Below, one piece after another: positions 1-10,829 of a stretch of 64,000 bases of DNA; position 1 is the first letter of the stretch, and each line of letters opens with the position of its first letter. Source of the DNA: Myotis daubentonii (taxonomy: Eukaryota > Chordata > Mammalia > Chiroptera > Vespertilionidae); the NCBI RefSeq assembly GCF_963259705.1, contig NC_081861.1, forward strand, positions 103,244,226-103,308,225, in the 5' to 3' direction. The notes under the pieces were generated by a model that was not told the origin of the DNA, did no database searches, and was given only the letters and a program-made list of their open reading frames with translations. Made by a program: the position numbers and the translations under genes.

Positions 1-1443
1 TAATCTCTTTTCTTTTTTCTTTTTCGGTTGGGTATTTTTTGTTTCTTTGTATTTCAAATCTTTGACTTGATTCTTGGGATCCTCTTGTCTGCTGTTGGAT
101 CTCTGTATATTATTCTTTATTTCAGTCAGTGTATGCTTAATTTCTAGTTGGTCTTTTTTCATATCCTCCAGGGTCTCACTAAATTTATCAGCGGTTTCCA
201 TAAAATTCTTGAAAAACCTTATAAATGTGGTTTTGAACTCTACATCCAGTCATTTGCTTTCCTCCATTTCTGTCATTTGTGACCTGTTTCTTTGTCTCCG
301 CATTTTTTATGCTTCCCTGTGTTGGTAGAGTGGTTTTGTGTGCTAGGTGTCCTGTAGGGCTCAGCCTCCCCAGTTACCTGAGGTGGACACTCTTGGTGCA
401 CCCCCTTGTGGGCTTTGTGCACAGTCCTTTTGTAGTTATGCCTTGATTGTTGTAGGTATCACTTGGAGGAATTGACCTCCAGGCCAATTGGCAGTGAGAA
501 TCAACTGTGTCTGCAGTGGGAGAACTTCTGTGCTGAAGACACCCTTCTGGGGCAAGACTTGCTTCAGTGGGGCTTTGGTGCTCACTGAGTCTGCACCCTG
601 AGTGTGTCCCTTATGGATCTGAGGAGTTGTAATCTGGATTGTTCCACTCTGACCACTGGGTAAACTGGATCTTGGATCTAAGGAGGTGCTAATTTAGTCT
701 CTGCCTGAGGTTACCCAGCAGGAGCTACGAAAAGATCTGAAGATTCCCCTTCCTTTTTTAGAGTTTGGAGGTGCCCTGATGAGGCCCAGCTGTGAAGCAA
801 TGCAAGCTGCTGTGGGGCCTTGGACCTTCTCTTGGAAGTTCTGGGTCTGTCTGGCCAAGCTGTAATTTGTTAGGTAATTTTCAGGTTGCAAAGGGCCAGG
901 GCATTCATATGCAAAAGCCTCTGCCACAGCCTGGGTGGAGCAGGGTCTCGATGAATCAAGAGGGTGGAGCAAGCAGCTATGGCAGATCCTCAGCCCTGCC
1001 CTAAGGGGCCACACGTCTCAGCATTCCTGTAATTTAATTGCTGCAAGCACCTCTGAGAGAAAGCTGCCCTCGAGTTCCGAGTTCTGCCCACTGCCAGAGA
1101 GTCCAGTTTCTCCCCATATGAGTCCTGGGTCCCCAGAGACTTCCCGGAACTGGATCTCAGAGCAGTCGGGAACTTGTGCCTCCCTCCGGATTCAAAAAGA
1201 CAGCTGCATCCTCAGGTACCAGCTCCTTTCCGCGCACGCTCGAGCCTCCATGCCTTTGCACTTTACTTCCGTAGCTCCTGACTCTCAGTGTGCTTTTTTC
1301 TTTCCTTCTAGTTGTAGAATTTCCACTCAGCCAGCCTTCCTGTAGTTCTGGATGATGTCTGTGTTGTCTTCTTGTTGTATTTGTGAAGTTGTTGTAGGAG
1401 GCAGCAAGTTCAGTGTTTACCTATGCCTCCATCTTGGTTTCTC
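1..1443 (-). mobile_element. L1/HAL1 5' part (ORF1 start and 5'UTR), runs off left edge
   Basis: Read on the minus strand, this begins at about 1,443 with an AAGATGG-containing 5' end like the one at 5,340. It continues through a roughly 1.1-kb 5'UTR and enters the ORF1 start near 300, where the complement reads RRQRNRSQ-like codons. The same 5'UTR and ORF1 order is seen at 5,332-7,325 and 62,495-64,000. The 3' part lies outside the window, so an ORF1-only HAL1 and a full L1 cannot be told apart. The ORFs inside are short and on mixed strands; no intact protein is claimed. Confidence 0.85.
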
Positions 1444-1545
1444 CATTCCTTCTTTTTTTTTTTTTTTTTTTTACACAGCATAGTATTCCATTGTGTAGAT
1501 ATACCACAGTTTTTTAATCCACTCATCCACTGATGGGAACTTATT
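1444..1545 (-). mobile_element. Short inverted L1 ORF2 3'-end fragment
   Basis: After a T-rich run (about 1,450-1,471) the sequence reads as the complement of the end of L1 ORF2: the 'trace of ATGGAATACTA' block that appears in direct orientation near 2,815. It then switches abruptly to plus-strand L1 near 1,546. The segment is too short for subfamily assignment. It is either the remnant of a 5' inversion or an independent fragment. Confidence 0.6.
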
Positions 1546-3214
1546 TTATGGATTGGTACAATCAACATCATTAAAATGTCCATACTACCCAAAGAAATCT
1601 ATAGATTCAATGCAATCCCCATTAAAATACCAATGGCATATTTCACAGACCTAGAATGAACTTTCCAAAAATGCATCTGGAATAAAAAAAGACCCCAAAT
1701 AAATGTAGCAATTCTGAGAAAGAAGAACAAAGTAGGAGGGATCTCAATACCAGATATCAATCTGTATTACAAAGCCACTGTTCTCAAAACTGCCTGGTTC
1801 TGGCACAAGAATAGACATATAGATCAGTGGAATAGAATAGAGAATCCAGAAGTTGACCAAAACCACTATGCTCAATTAATATTTGACAAAGGAGGCAAGA
1901 ACATATAATGGACTCAAGACAGACTCTTCAATAAATGGTGTTGGGAAAATTGGACAGATACATTCAAAAAATGAAACTAAACCACCATCTTACACCATAC
2001 ACAAAAATAAACTCAAAATGGATAAAGGACTTAAACATAAAACAGGAAACCCTAAAAATATTAGAGGAACCCAAGGGCCGCAAAATCTCAGACATATGCT
2101 GAAGCAAAATCTCAGACATATGCCGAGGGCAATAGAAACTAAAGAGAAAAAAAAAAAAACAAAACAAATGGGGCTACATCAAAATAAAAAGCTTTTGTAC
2201 AGCAAAAGAAACGATCAACAGAACACGAAAGCCCACTGCATGGGAGAACATATTTGCCAATGTTTTCACCGATAAGGGTTTAATCTTCAACGTTTACAGG
2301 GAATTCATACAACTTAACAAAAGTAAGATAAACAATCCAATCAAAAAATGGGCAACAGACATAATAGATACTTTTCAAAAGAGGACATAAGGAAGGCCAA
2401 GAGACATATGAAAACATGCTCAAAGTTAGTAATCATCTGAGATATGCAAATCAAAACAACAATGCAGTACCATCTCACACCTGTCAGAATGGCTATCAAC
2501 AAATCAGCAAACGACAAGTGCTGGTGAGGATGCGGAGAAAAAGGAACCCTAGTGTACTGCTGGTGGGAATGCAGACTGGTGCAGCCATTGTGGAGAACAG
2601 TATGGAGTTTCCTCAAAAAGTTAAAAATGGAACTCCCATTTGACCCAGTGATCCCACTTCTAAGTATATAACCCAAGAAACCAGAAACACCAATCAGAAA
2701 GGATATAGCACCCCTATTTTCATAGCAGCACAATTTACAATGGCTAAAATTTGGAAACAACCTAAATGACCATCAGCAGATGAGTGGATTAAAAAACTAT
2801 GGTACATCTACACAATGGAATACTACGCTGCAGTAAAAATGAAGGAATTCTTACCATTTGCCACAGCATGGATGGAATTGGAGAGCATTATGCTAAGTGA
2901 AATAAGCCAGTGAATGAAAAAAAAATACCACATGATCTCACTCATTTATGGATAATAAAGATCATTATAAACTGATGAACAAAAATAGATACAGAGGCAG
3001 AGCCGCATCAAACAGACTGTCCAACTATATCAGGAAGTCTGGGGAGGGTTGGGGGGAGGGAAGTAAGAGATCAACTGAAGGACTTTTATGCATGCATATA
3101 AGCATAACCAATGGATGCACGATACTGGGGGTTGGGGAGGCTGGGGGAAGGTCAAGGGGGGAAAAAGGAGACATATGTACTACTCTGTAATACTTTAAGC
3201 AATAAAATAAAATT
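1546..3214 (+). mobile_element. L1 3' end, 5'-truncated (ORF2 C-terminal part and 3'UTR)
   Basis: Plus-strand L1. It begins in ORF2 sequence (TGGATTGG-ACAATCAACATC block), passes the end of the reverse transcriptase and the C-terminal region, and reaches a 3'UTR with G-rich tracts (about 3,040-3,170) and an A-rich tail with AATAAAATAAAA near 3,200. Many stops and frameshifts make it non-coding. It is one of several L1 3' ends of the same general bat L1 type in the window. Confidence 0.85.
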
Positions 3215-3431
3215 ATTTTTAAATATATTTTATTGATTTTTTACAGAGAGAAAGGGAGAGGGATAGAGAGTTAGAAACATTTATGAGAGAGATACATCAA
3301 TCAGCTGCCTCCTGCACACCTCCTACTGGGGATGTGCTGCAACCAAGGTACATGCCCTTGACTGGAATCGAACCTGGGACCCTTCAGTCCCCAGGCTGAT
3401 GCTCTATCCCCTGAGCCAAACCGGTTAGAGC
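3215..3431 (-). mobile_element. Ves SINE
   Basis: On the minus strand the head reads CTAACCGGTTTGGCTCAG with the A box TGGCTCAGGGG and the B box GGTTCGATTCC (about 3,367-3,377 in complement). A conserved body with CAGTAGGAGGTGTGCAGGAG and a tail with CTCTCCCTTTCTCTCTGTAAA-type sequence ending in AATAAAATATATTT follow. This is the tRNA-derived vesper bat SINE. It sits against the A-tail of the preceding L1. Confidence 0.92.
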
Positions 3432-4279
3432 TAAAATAATATTAAAAAAATAAAAAAGCTATAACTAACCACTAACATTTCAATGTCAATGGTTTCATTA
3501 CATGATTTATTTTATTGCTAGAAAGAGACTGTATGTAGCAGGAGAGCTGTGAAAGGACAGTGCTGATAGAATTGCATTCAAAGAAGCCTTCATTAAAAAA
3601 TCATGGCAAATATAACTTTGATGGATGAGTATCATTTCTTTTGGTAGGGTGAATGGGATAGACATAGTACAATGAGATTACAAGCTTCATGAGGACAGAG
3701 ACCATATCTGTCTGCATAGCTATCATCTTAACAGTATCTAAAACAATGACTAAAAATTGGAAGACATGGTTTGCTTAAACTTAACTGCTTTTTTTTTTTT
3801 TTTACAACAAAGGCAATGAACGTAAGAATTCTGAGATGACATATTTTACTTTACATAATACATGTTTTATGTTTTAGTTTTGATTTTAAAAACATTGTTT
3901 ATATAAGCCATAAATGAGTAGTTATTCTGAATATAGTGTTTTTTAAATTGAATCAGTTGGATATTAATATTTCTGGTAAGTTTATTAGGTTTTTCTCAAA
4001 GATAAATTGTGGTAAAAAATATTAAAAGCTCAACATCTCATTATAACATTAAAGGGACTGCAAAAATTTTTAAACAAAGAAATTCTTATTTTTCTAAAAC
4101 CTAAAGACAATGCAATATTTTTTTTATCATTTTTGTTTGTTTTGTTATAATTTTTCTTCCATGTGGTAAAAACTGGAGAAATAATGGAATGTAGATAAAT
4201 GAGCCAGATTGTTCTATACAATTATGAAAATAAGGTCACAAAGTGTTGTGTTAGTTTCCTCATTGAGGATTGAAAAGAA
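3432..4279. other. Non-genic old DNA with an L2 3'-end remnant
   Basis: No coding signal. At about 3,690-3,770 the sequence resembles the L2 tail (GAGGACAGAGACCATATCTG block). A T-run lies at 3,788-3,804. The rest is AT-rich and shows nothing I can assign. Confidence 0.5.
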
Positions 4280-4600
4280 TATATGATTAGTTGTCTTATT
4301 CCATTTGGGTTACTATACCCAAAATACCATAGACTGGGTTGCTTAAACAACATGTATTTCTCACAGGTCCGGAGGCTGAGAAGTTCAACATCAAGATACC
4401 ATCAGGTTTAGTGTAGGTGAGAGTCTACTTCCTACCTCATATACAGTGATCTGTTCACTTGTGGAAGGGGCAAGGGAGCTCTGTGGGGTCACATTTTTAT
4501 AAGGCCACTAATTACAGTTATAATTAGGTTTCAACATATGAATATGAGCAGCACATAAACATTCAAGCATTCAATTTATAGCATTAATTAAATGATTCAC
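4280..4600 (+). mobile_element. Ancient MaLR-type LTR fragment (MLT1/MST-like)
   Basis: The block TTATTCCATTTGGGTTACTAT, ACCATAGACTGGGTTGCTTAA, CTCACAGGTCCGGAGGCTGA and, at the far end, AGGTTTCAACATATGAAT follows the order of a mammalian ERVL-MaLR LTR. It is heavily diverged, with no internal ERV sequence next to it. The subfamily was not resolved. Confidence 0.65.
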
Positions 4601-4671
4601 AATATTCCTGAGGAGATAATGAATGGTTTCTCAGGTAACACATAATCCTTGCTGGTATAAGCAGTGTATTA

Positions 4672-4822
4672 GGGAAGTAATTTTCAACCTGTTGTCCCTG
4701 GATCACATGGGACTTTAGAAGTGTAAAGTCTTGTGCCCTACACTAGAGTACTGAATCAGAAACTCTGTGGATGGGACAGCCCTCCAGATGATTCTAAAGC
4801 ATGCTCAAATTGGAGATTGTAT
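4672..4822 (+). mobile_element. MER5-like hAT-Charlie relic
   Basis: The order TTTTCAACCTGTTGTCCCTGG, CTGAATCAGAAACTCTGTGG and CCTCCAGATGATTCTAAAGCATGC matches the well known MER5A-type non-autonomous hAT element. Terminal repeats are too diverged to set exact ends. Confidence 0.6.
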
Positions 4823-5054
4823 TTATATGGGGCTGATAAATTCTGTCTGGATTGATTTGTCACTAAGTAAAGGAAGTTACTTTGAGGTAGACCTTAAAGA
4901 ATGAATTAGAATTTTGTATGCCATACTTTTTCCTATAGCTGACAAGAAATTGAAATTTTGGGGGAAATAAATAGATCTGATATTGTGGTGTTATGGGGGA
5001 AGAGTATCAGTTTTGGAATTTCATATAGGTTGCCTTCTTGGAGTCATTATACAT

Positions 5055-5319
5055 TAAAAGCTTAGAAAATCCACTTTTAAGAATTTACTCAAAGGAAATA
5101 GTTGCACAAATGTACAAAGATAGGTATACAAGAATATTTATCAAGGCATTGTTTCTAATAGTGAAAAATGAGAATAAAGTTTAATATCCACTAGATAAAT
5201 AAGTGATGGTACATGATTCCAGTGAAATTCTAAGGATGCCCTAAAATGATTATTCATATACCTATTTATTGATAATACACCATATCCATAATTATTAATT
5301 AATACAAACTAGGCTTATA
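5055..5319 (+). mobile_element. Old L1M-type fragment, left half
   Basis: Reads as the late ORF2 and 3' region of an ancient L1 (ACTCAAAGGAAATAGTTGCACA ... TTTCTAATAGTGAAAAATGAG ... GTACATGATTCC). The matching downstream part seems to resume at about 10,830. The HAL1-like element, the SINE and three Helitrons therefore all lie inside this older L1. Confidence 0.6.
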
Positions 5320-5331
5320 AAAAGTATGTGA

Positions 5332-7689
5332 AGAGAAACTAAGATGGCGGCATAGGTAAACACCGGGAAATTGCTGCCTCCCACGACAACGTCAAAAATA
5401 CAACGAAAAGACAAAACGGACATCATCCAGAACTACAGGAAGGCTGGCTGAGTGTAAATTCTACAACTAGAAGAAAAGAGGAAAGCACACTGAGACTCAG
5501 AGGACCTGCGGAAGTAAAATGCAAAGGCACGGAGGCTCGAGCGTGCGTGGGAAAGGGGCTGGTACCTGAGGATGCAGCTGTCTTTTTGAATCAGGAGGGA
5601 GGCACAAGCTCCCGATTGCTCTGAACTCCGGTTCCGGGAAGTCTCTGGGGACCCAGGACTCATACGGGGAGAAACTGGACTGTCTGGCAGCAGGCGGAAC
5701 TCTGAACTTGAGGGCGGCTTTACCTCAGAGGTGCTTGCAGCAATTACCGGGACACTGAGACGCATGGCCCCTTAGGGCAGGGCTGAGGACCAGCCATAGC
5801 TGCTTGCTCCACCCTTTGATTCCCTGAGACCCCACCCCACCCAGGCTGCTGCAGAGGCTTTTGCATATGAATGCCCTGGCCCTTTGCAACCTGAAAATTA
5901 CCTAACAAATTGCAGCTGGGCCAGACAGACCCAGAACTTCCGAGAGAAGGTCCAAGGCCCCACAGCAGCTTGCATTGCTTCACAGCTGGGCCTCATCAGG
6001 GCACCTCCAAACTCCAAAAAAGAAAGGGGAATCTGCAGTTCTCTTCGTAGCTCCTGCTGGGTAACCTCAGAAAGAGGCTAAATTAGCACTTCCTTAGATC
6101 CAAGAGCCACGGTACCCAGTGGTCAGAGGGGAACCATCCAGACTACAACTCCTCAGATCCATAAGGGACACACTCAGGGTGCAGACTCAGTGAGCACCAA
6201 AGCCCCACTGAAGCAAGTCTTGCCCCAGAAGGGTGTCTTCAGCACAGAAGTTCTCCCACTGCAGAGACAGTTGATTCTCACTGACAATTGGCCTGGAGGT
6301 CAATTCCTCCCAGTGATAACTACAACAATCAAGGGTTAACTACAACAAAACTGTGCACAAAGCCCACAAGGGGGTGCACCAAGAGTGTCCACCTCACGTA
6401 ACTGGGGAGGCTGAGCCACTGGGCCCTACAGGACACCTAGCACACGAAACCACTCTACCAACACAGGGAAGCATAAAAAATGCGGAGACAAAGAAACAGG
6501 TCACAAATGACAGAAATGGAGGAAAGCGAATGACTTGATATAGAGTTCAAAACCACATTTATAAGGTTTTTCAAGAATTTTATGGAAACCGCCGATAAAT
6601 TTAGTGAGACCAAGGAGGATATGAAAAAAGACCAACTAGAAATTAAGCGTACAATGACTGAAATAAAGAATAATATACAGAGATCCAACAGCAGACAAGA
6701 GGATCCCAAGAATCAAGTCAAAGATTTGAAATACAAAGAAACAAAAAATACACAACCGAAAAAGAAAAAAGGAAAAAGATTCCAAAAATATGAATATAGT
6801 GTTAGGAACCTCTGGGACAACTTCAAGCGTACCAACATCAGAATTATAGGGGTGCCAGAATAAGAGAGAGGGCAAGATATTGAAAACCTATTTGAAGAAT
6901 TAATGACAGAACACTTCCCCTACCTGGTGAAAGAAATACACTTTCAAGTCCAGGAAGCACCGAGAACCCCAAACAAAAGGAACCCAAAGAGGACCACACC
7001 AAGACACATCATAATTAAAATGCCAAGAGCAAAAGACAAAGAGAGAATCTTAAAAGCAGCAAGAGAAAGACAGTCAGTTACCTACAAGGGAGTACCCATA
7101 CGACTGTCAGCTGATTTCTCAACAGAAACCATGCAGGCCAGAAGAGAGTGGCAAGAAATATTCAAAGTGATGAATAGCAAGAACCTACAACCGAGATTAC
7201 TTTATCCAGCAAAGCTATCATTCAGAATTGAAGGTCAGATAAAGAGCTTCACAGATAAGAAAAAGCTAAAGGAGTTCATCACCACCAAACCAGCATTATA
7301 TGAAATGCTGAAAGGTATTATTTAAGAAGAGGAAGAAGAAAAAGGAACTCTTACCATTTGCCACAGCATGGATGGAACTGGAGAGTGGATAAATACCACA
7401 TGATCTCACTCATTTGTGGAATATAATGAACAACATAAACTGATGAACAAGGACTCATCCAGAGATGGAGAGGCATTGGTTGGACTGTCGGGCCTTGGAG
7501 GGAAGGTAGGGGAGGGTGGAGGTAAGGGGGAAAGATCAACCAAAGGACTTATATGCAAGCATATATGCCTAACTAATGGACACGGAGAACGGGGAGGTGA
7601 GGGCATGAGCGGGGGGGTGGGGGGGTAGGGGGCAACGTGGGGATAAGGACACATATGTAATATCTTAATCAATATAAAATATATTTAAG
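5332..7689 (+). mobile_element. Complete ORF1-only L1 (HAL1-like) with 12-bp TSD
   Basis: The element is flanked by perfect direct repeats AAAAGTATGTGA at 5,320-5,331 and 7,690-7,701, so it is a full retrotransposed unit of 2,358 bp. It starts with an AAGATGGCGG 5' end, has a roughly 1.14-kb 5'UTR and ORF1 at 6,480-7,325. It then passes directly into the last few tens of bases of ORF2 (TTACCATTTGCCACAGCATG, about 7,352) and the L1 3'UTR. Nearly all of ORF2 is absent, so mobility would depend on L1 enzymes in trans. The junction lies in an A/G-rich run (about 7,326-7,347), which would suit microhomology or template jumping. HAL1 elements of this architecture are known in mammals. Confidence 0.88.
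6480..7325 (+). pseudogene. L1 ORF1 (RNA-binding protein), two premature stops
   Basis: The frame opens with ATG at 6,480 (RRQRNRS-like N-terminus) and closes with TAA at 7,323. It holds a coiled-coil region, the RRM start (NIRIIGVPE) and the C-terminal domain (RHIIIKMPRAKDKERILKAA). It would be 281 codons, but TGA at 6,531 and TAA at 6,861 interrupt it; no frameshift is needed to read through. L1 ORF1p is a trimeric nucleic-acid chaperone that coats L1 RNA. The protein is not expressible as it stands. Confidence 0.85.
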
Positions 7690-7759
7690 AAAAGTATGTG
7701 ATGATGAGTTAAATTTAATTATAATGTCTATATATGCATTCATTTATAGGTCTGTAGGG

Positions 7760-7955
7760 TTTTTTAAAAAATGTTTTTATTGATTTATTAGAGAGGAAGG
7801 GAAAAGGATAGAGAGATAGAAACATTGATGAGAGAGAAACATGCCGTCTACTGGGGATCGATCCCAAAACTCGGGCATGTGCCCTGACCTAGAATCGAAC
7901 CGTGACCTCTCAGTTCATGGGCCAGTGCTTACCCACTGAGCTACACCAGCCAGGT
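7760..7955 (-). mobile_element. Ves SINE, variant head
   Basis: On the minus strand this reads CTGGCTGGTGTAGCTCAGTG with a B box like GGTTCGATTCTAGG and an A-rich tail. The left flank TAGGTCTGTAGGG (7,747-7,759) recurs as TAGGTCTATAGG at 10,818-10,829. The SINE's TSDs are thus separated by the three Helitrons, which inserted at the SINE's right end afterwards. Confidence 0.85.
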
Positions 7956-7957
7956 TA

Positions 7958-9367
7958 GCCTATCCAATAATAGACAAATATGATAATTAACTGTACCTCC
8001 GACACGCTTCCCATTGGCTAATCAGGGCGATATACAAATTAACTGCCAACCAAGATGGCCACCGCAGCCAGGCAGCTGAAGCGAACAGGAGGCTTGGTTG
8101 CCCCAGCGATGGAGGAAGCCAAGGTTCCCTGCCTGCCACCACCCGGCTCTGAGCTCCTGAAGCAACAGCTCCAAAAGATACAATGTTTCAATTATAGAAG
8201 CTAAAAGATGGCAGTTAATTTGCATATACCAGCTGCCAGCGAAGACTGAGGACAACATGGAGGCCAAGCAGTACAGAAGGAAGCTAATTAGAGGCCACGA
8301 GGACAGAAACAGAGCCAAGGCTGCAAAGGTGGGAGGCGGGAGGTGGGAGGGCAATCCCAACCACTGTGGCTGGGAGCATAAGGGGCAGCGGCTGGGAGCA
8401 TAAGGGGCAGCGGCTGGGAGCAGGAGGGCAAGCTCAGCTGCAGCCACTGGGATAAGAAAGGCAGCCCAGCCCTAGGGGATGGTTGTGGGAGGGCAAGCTT
8501 AGCCCCAATGACTGGGATTGGGAGGGCAAGCCCAGCCACTGTGGCTGGGAGCATAAGGGGCTGTAGGTTGGAGGGGAAGGGGCAGAGGCTTGGAGGGGAA
8601 GGGGCAGCAGCTGGGAGTGGGAGGGCAAGCCCACCCCCAGCAGCTGGGAGCAGGAAGGGGAGTGGCTGGGAGCGGGAGGGCAAGCTCAGCTGCAGCCACT
8701 GGGATCAGAAGGGCAGCCCAGCCCTAGGGGATGGTTGTGGGAGGGCAAGCTTAGCCCCAGTGACTGGGATTGGGAGGGCAAGCCCAACCACTGTGGCTGG
8801 GAGCATAAGGGACAGCGGCTGGGGGCAGGAGGGGTAGCAGGTTGGAGGGGAAGGGGCAGAAGTTTGTAGGGGAAGGGGTAGTGGCTGGGAGCAGAGGGGC
8901 AGCGGCCTGGAGCGGGAGGTCAAGCCAAGCCCCAGCAACTGGTATTGGGAGGGCAAGCCCAGCCCCAGCGGATGGGAGAAGGAGGGCAAGCCCAGCCCCA
9001 GCCACTGGGATTGGAAGGGCAAGCCCAGCCGCAGGGGGATGGGTGAAGGAGGGCAAGCCCAACCACTGTGGCTGGGAGCATAAGGGACAGCAGCTTGGAG
9101 GGGAAGGGGCAGTGGCTGGGAGCAAGAGGGAAAGCTCAGCCACAGTGACTGGGATCAGGAGGGCAAGCTCAACCACTGTGGCTGGGAGCATAAGGGGCAG
9201 CGGCTTGGAGGGGAAGGGGCAGAGGCTGGGAGCAGGAGGGCAAGACCAGCTGCAGGGGCTTGAAGCGGGAGCGAAGCCCGCCTCAGTGAGTTCTGCTCCC
9301 TTCTCTGCTTTGCTCCAGCTGCAGGAAGCCCTATTCTTGCAGGAATATTCCTGCAACGGGCCTCTAG
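7958..9367 (+). mobile_element. Helitron 1 (HeliBat-type, non-autonomous)
   Basis: The 5' end is CCTATCCAATAATAG, a mutated form of the TCCTATCTAATAAAAG start of other copies. The next bases (CATTGGCTAATCAGGGCGATATACAAATTAACTGCCAACC) match the 5' region of the copies at 11,174 and 60,372. The 3' end is GGGCCTCTAG at 9,358-9,367. There is no Rep/helicase ORF. A GC-rich tandem array fills most of the interior. The 3' end is directly joined to Helitron 2. Confidence 0.85.
8325..9260 (+). repeat. GC-rich minisatellite inside Helitron 1
   Basis: Blocks such as GGCTGGGAGCATAAGGGGCAG, GGGAGGGCAAGCCCAGCC and CAGCCACTGGGATTGG recur many times with variable order and spacing over about 0.9 kb. Long open frames on both strands here (up to about 200 codons, low-complexity Pro/Leu/Ala/Gly) are by-products of the repeat, not genes. 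Confidence 0.85.
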
Positions 9368-9730
9368 TCTATATAATAAAAGCCTAAGCAACCGTTATGG
9401 CAGAACGGCCAGAATGACTAGTCGCTATGATGCACACTGACCACCAGGGGGCAGATGCTCAAAGCAGGAGCTTCCCTCTGGTGGTCAGTGCACTATTACA
9501 GGGGGAGCACCACTCAGCCAGAAGCCAGGCTCACAGCTGTTGAGCGCAGACGCAGTGGCCAGTGCCCCTCTCGCCTCCTCAGCAGCTCTAAGCAGCAGCA
9601 AGCTGAGCGGTAAGGAGCAGCGAGCAGGCGGACAGTAAAGAGTGAAGGGTCCTGGACATCAAGAGGGTTCAGGCTGGGCTGAGGGATGCCCCTCACCCCA
9701 GTGTGTGAATTTCATGCATCAGACCTCTAG
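9368..9730 (+). mobile_element. Helitron 2, short
   Basis: Starts TCTATATAATAAAAGCC immediately after the CTAG of Helitron 1 and ends ATCAGACCTCTAG at 9,730. It contains the HeliBat inverted block GACCACCAGGGGGCAG ... CCTCTGGTGGTCAGTG (9,440-9,510). No host A precedes the TC start, unlike an independent insertion. No coding capacity. Confidence 0.88.
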
Positions 9731-10817
9731 TCCTATCTAATAAAAGGGTAATATGCAAATCAACTGAATGGTGAAACATTCGGTCACTATGACGCACACT
9801 GACCACCAGGGGGTAGATGCTCAATGCAGGAGCTGCCCCCTGGTGGTCATTGTGCTCCCACAGGGGGAGCACCACTCAGCCAGAAGCCAGGCTGACGGCT
9901 GGTGATTGCAGCAGCAGTGGTGGGATGCCAGGAGCCGGTCCATCCTTGCTGTTTCAAGGGACCTGGCATATATGGCATACGGTTCTTAATATGTTTGCTC
10001 ACCTTCTTTGCGCTGTGTTTTAACCAAGGTCACCTCTCCGAGAAAGGTTGAATCCCCAGGTAGGGATTTTCCCCTGAAGTTAGGGAGGGAATAAAACCCC
10101 TCAACTAAGTGCCAGGCGGGTAATTAATCACTTTAACTATGAACAGTCATGCTTAAGCTACATAATCTTTACTCCCTGGAATGGAGATAAGAAACGCCCT
10201 AACCTTTGTAATAGAGATTGATAGGATTGAATGAACTGGTATAAATACAGTTGTAACAAGACAGCAAGAGACAGAACTTAGGAGGAGACAGAACTCAGAA
10301 CACAGAACTTAGAAGAGAGAACCTACAGACAGAACCTACACAGAACCTACAGACAGAAGAACTTCGCTGGAGAGAACATGGCAAAAGATCCTGTACTGAA
10401 CCTGACTACAGAAATTGGCAAGAGAACCTGACTAGAACCTGGTGACTGAACCTGGCTGGAGAACCTGTACAGAACCTGGCTGGAGATCCAAAGCAGAACC
10501 TCTCTGGAGATCCAGACCAGAACTTGGCTGGAGATCCTGGCTGGAGATCCTGGCTAGGCTGCTGATCAACTGAATGCTATCTCTGTGTCATTCCTTCTTC
10601 GCCAACTCCGTCCACACCTTTGGGGACCCCTGGACCCGCTGGGGTTGGACCCCGGCAGTGGGAGCCTCACCCACCTCTGTGGCAGCACTAAGGATGTCCT
10701 ACTGCTGGCTTAGGCCTGCTCCCCATGGGAAGTGGGCCTAAACTGTCAGTTGGGTATCCCCTGAGGGCTCCCAGACTGCCAAAGGGTGCACAACGAATGT
10801 TGTGCACTGGGCCTCTA
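9731..10817 (+). mobile_element. Helitron 3, split by a solo LTR
   Basis: Starts TCCTATCTAATAAAAGGG directly after Helitron 2's CTAG and ends GGGCCTCTAG at 10,817, followed by host T. The 3' subterminal hairpin reads GTGCACAACGAATGTTGTGCAC. The GACCACCAGGGGG/CCCCCTGGTGGTC inverted block lies at 9,799-9,847. Without the 732-bp LTR and one TSD copy the element would be about 350 bp. Confidence 0.9.
9926..10657 (+). mobile_element. Solo LTR, ERVK (betaretrovirus-like) type
   Basis: Bounded by TGCCAGGA...CCCCGGCA (imperfect TG/CA inverted ends) and by the 6-bp direct repeat GTGGGA at 9,920-9,925 and 10,658-10,663; a 6-bp TSD is typical of class II ERVs. GGTATAAATA at about 10,239 is a TATA-like promoter. 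Downstream lies a run of AGAACCT/GGAGATCC-like motifs (10,260-10,560). No internal ERV sequence is present, so it is the product of LTR-LTR recombination. It inserted into Helitron 3 and is younger than it. Confidence 0.9.
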
Positions 10818-10829
10818 GTAGGTCTATAG

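Noticed and set aside
8751..9387. Open frames of 180-200 codons on both strands
   Set aside because: They lie wholly in the Helitron 1 minisatellite, are low-complexity, overlap on opposite strands and show no domain.
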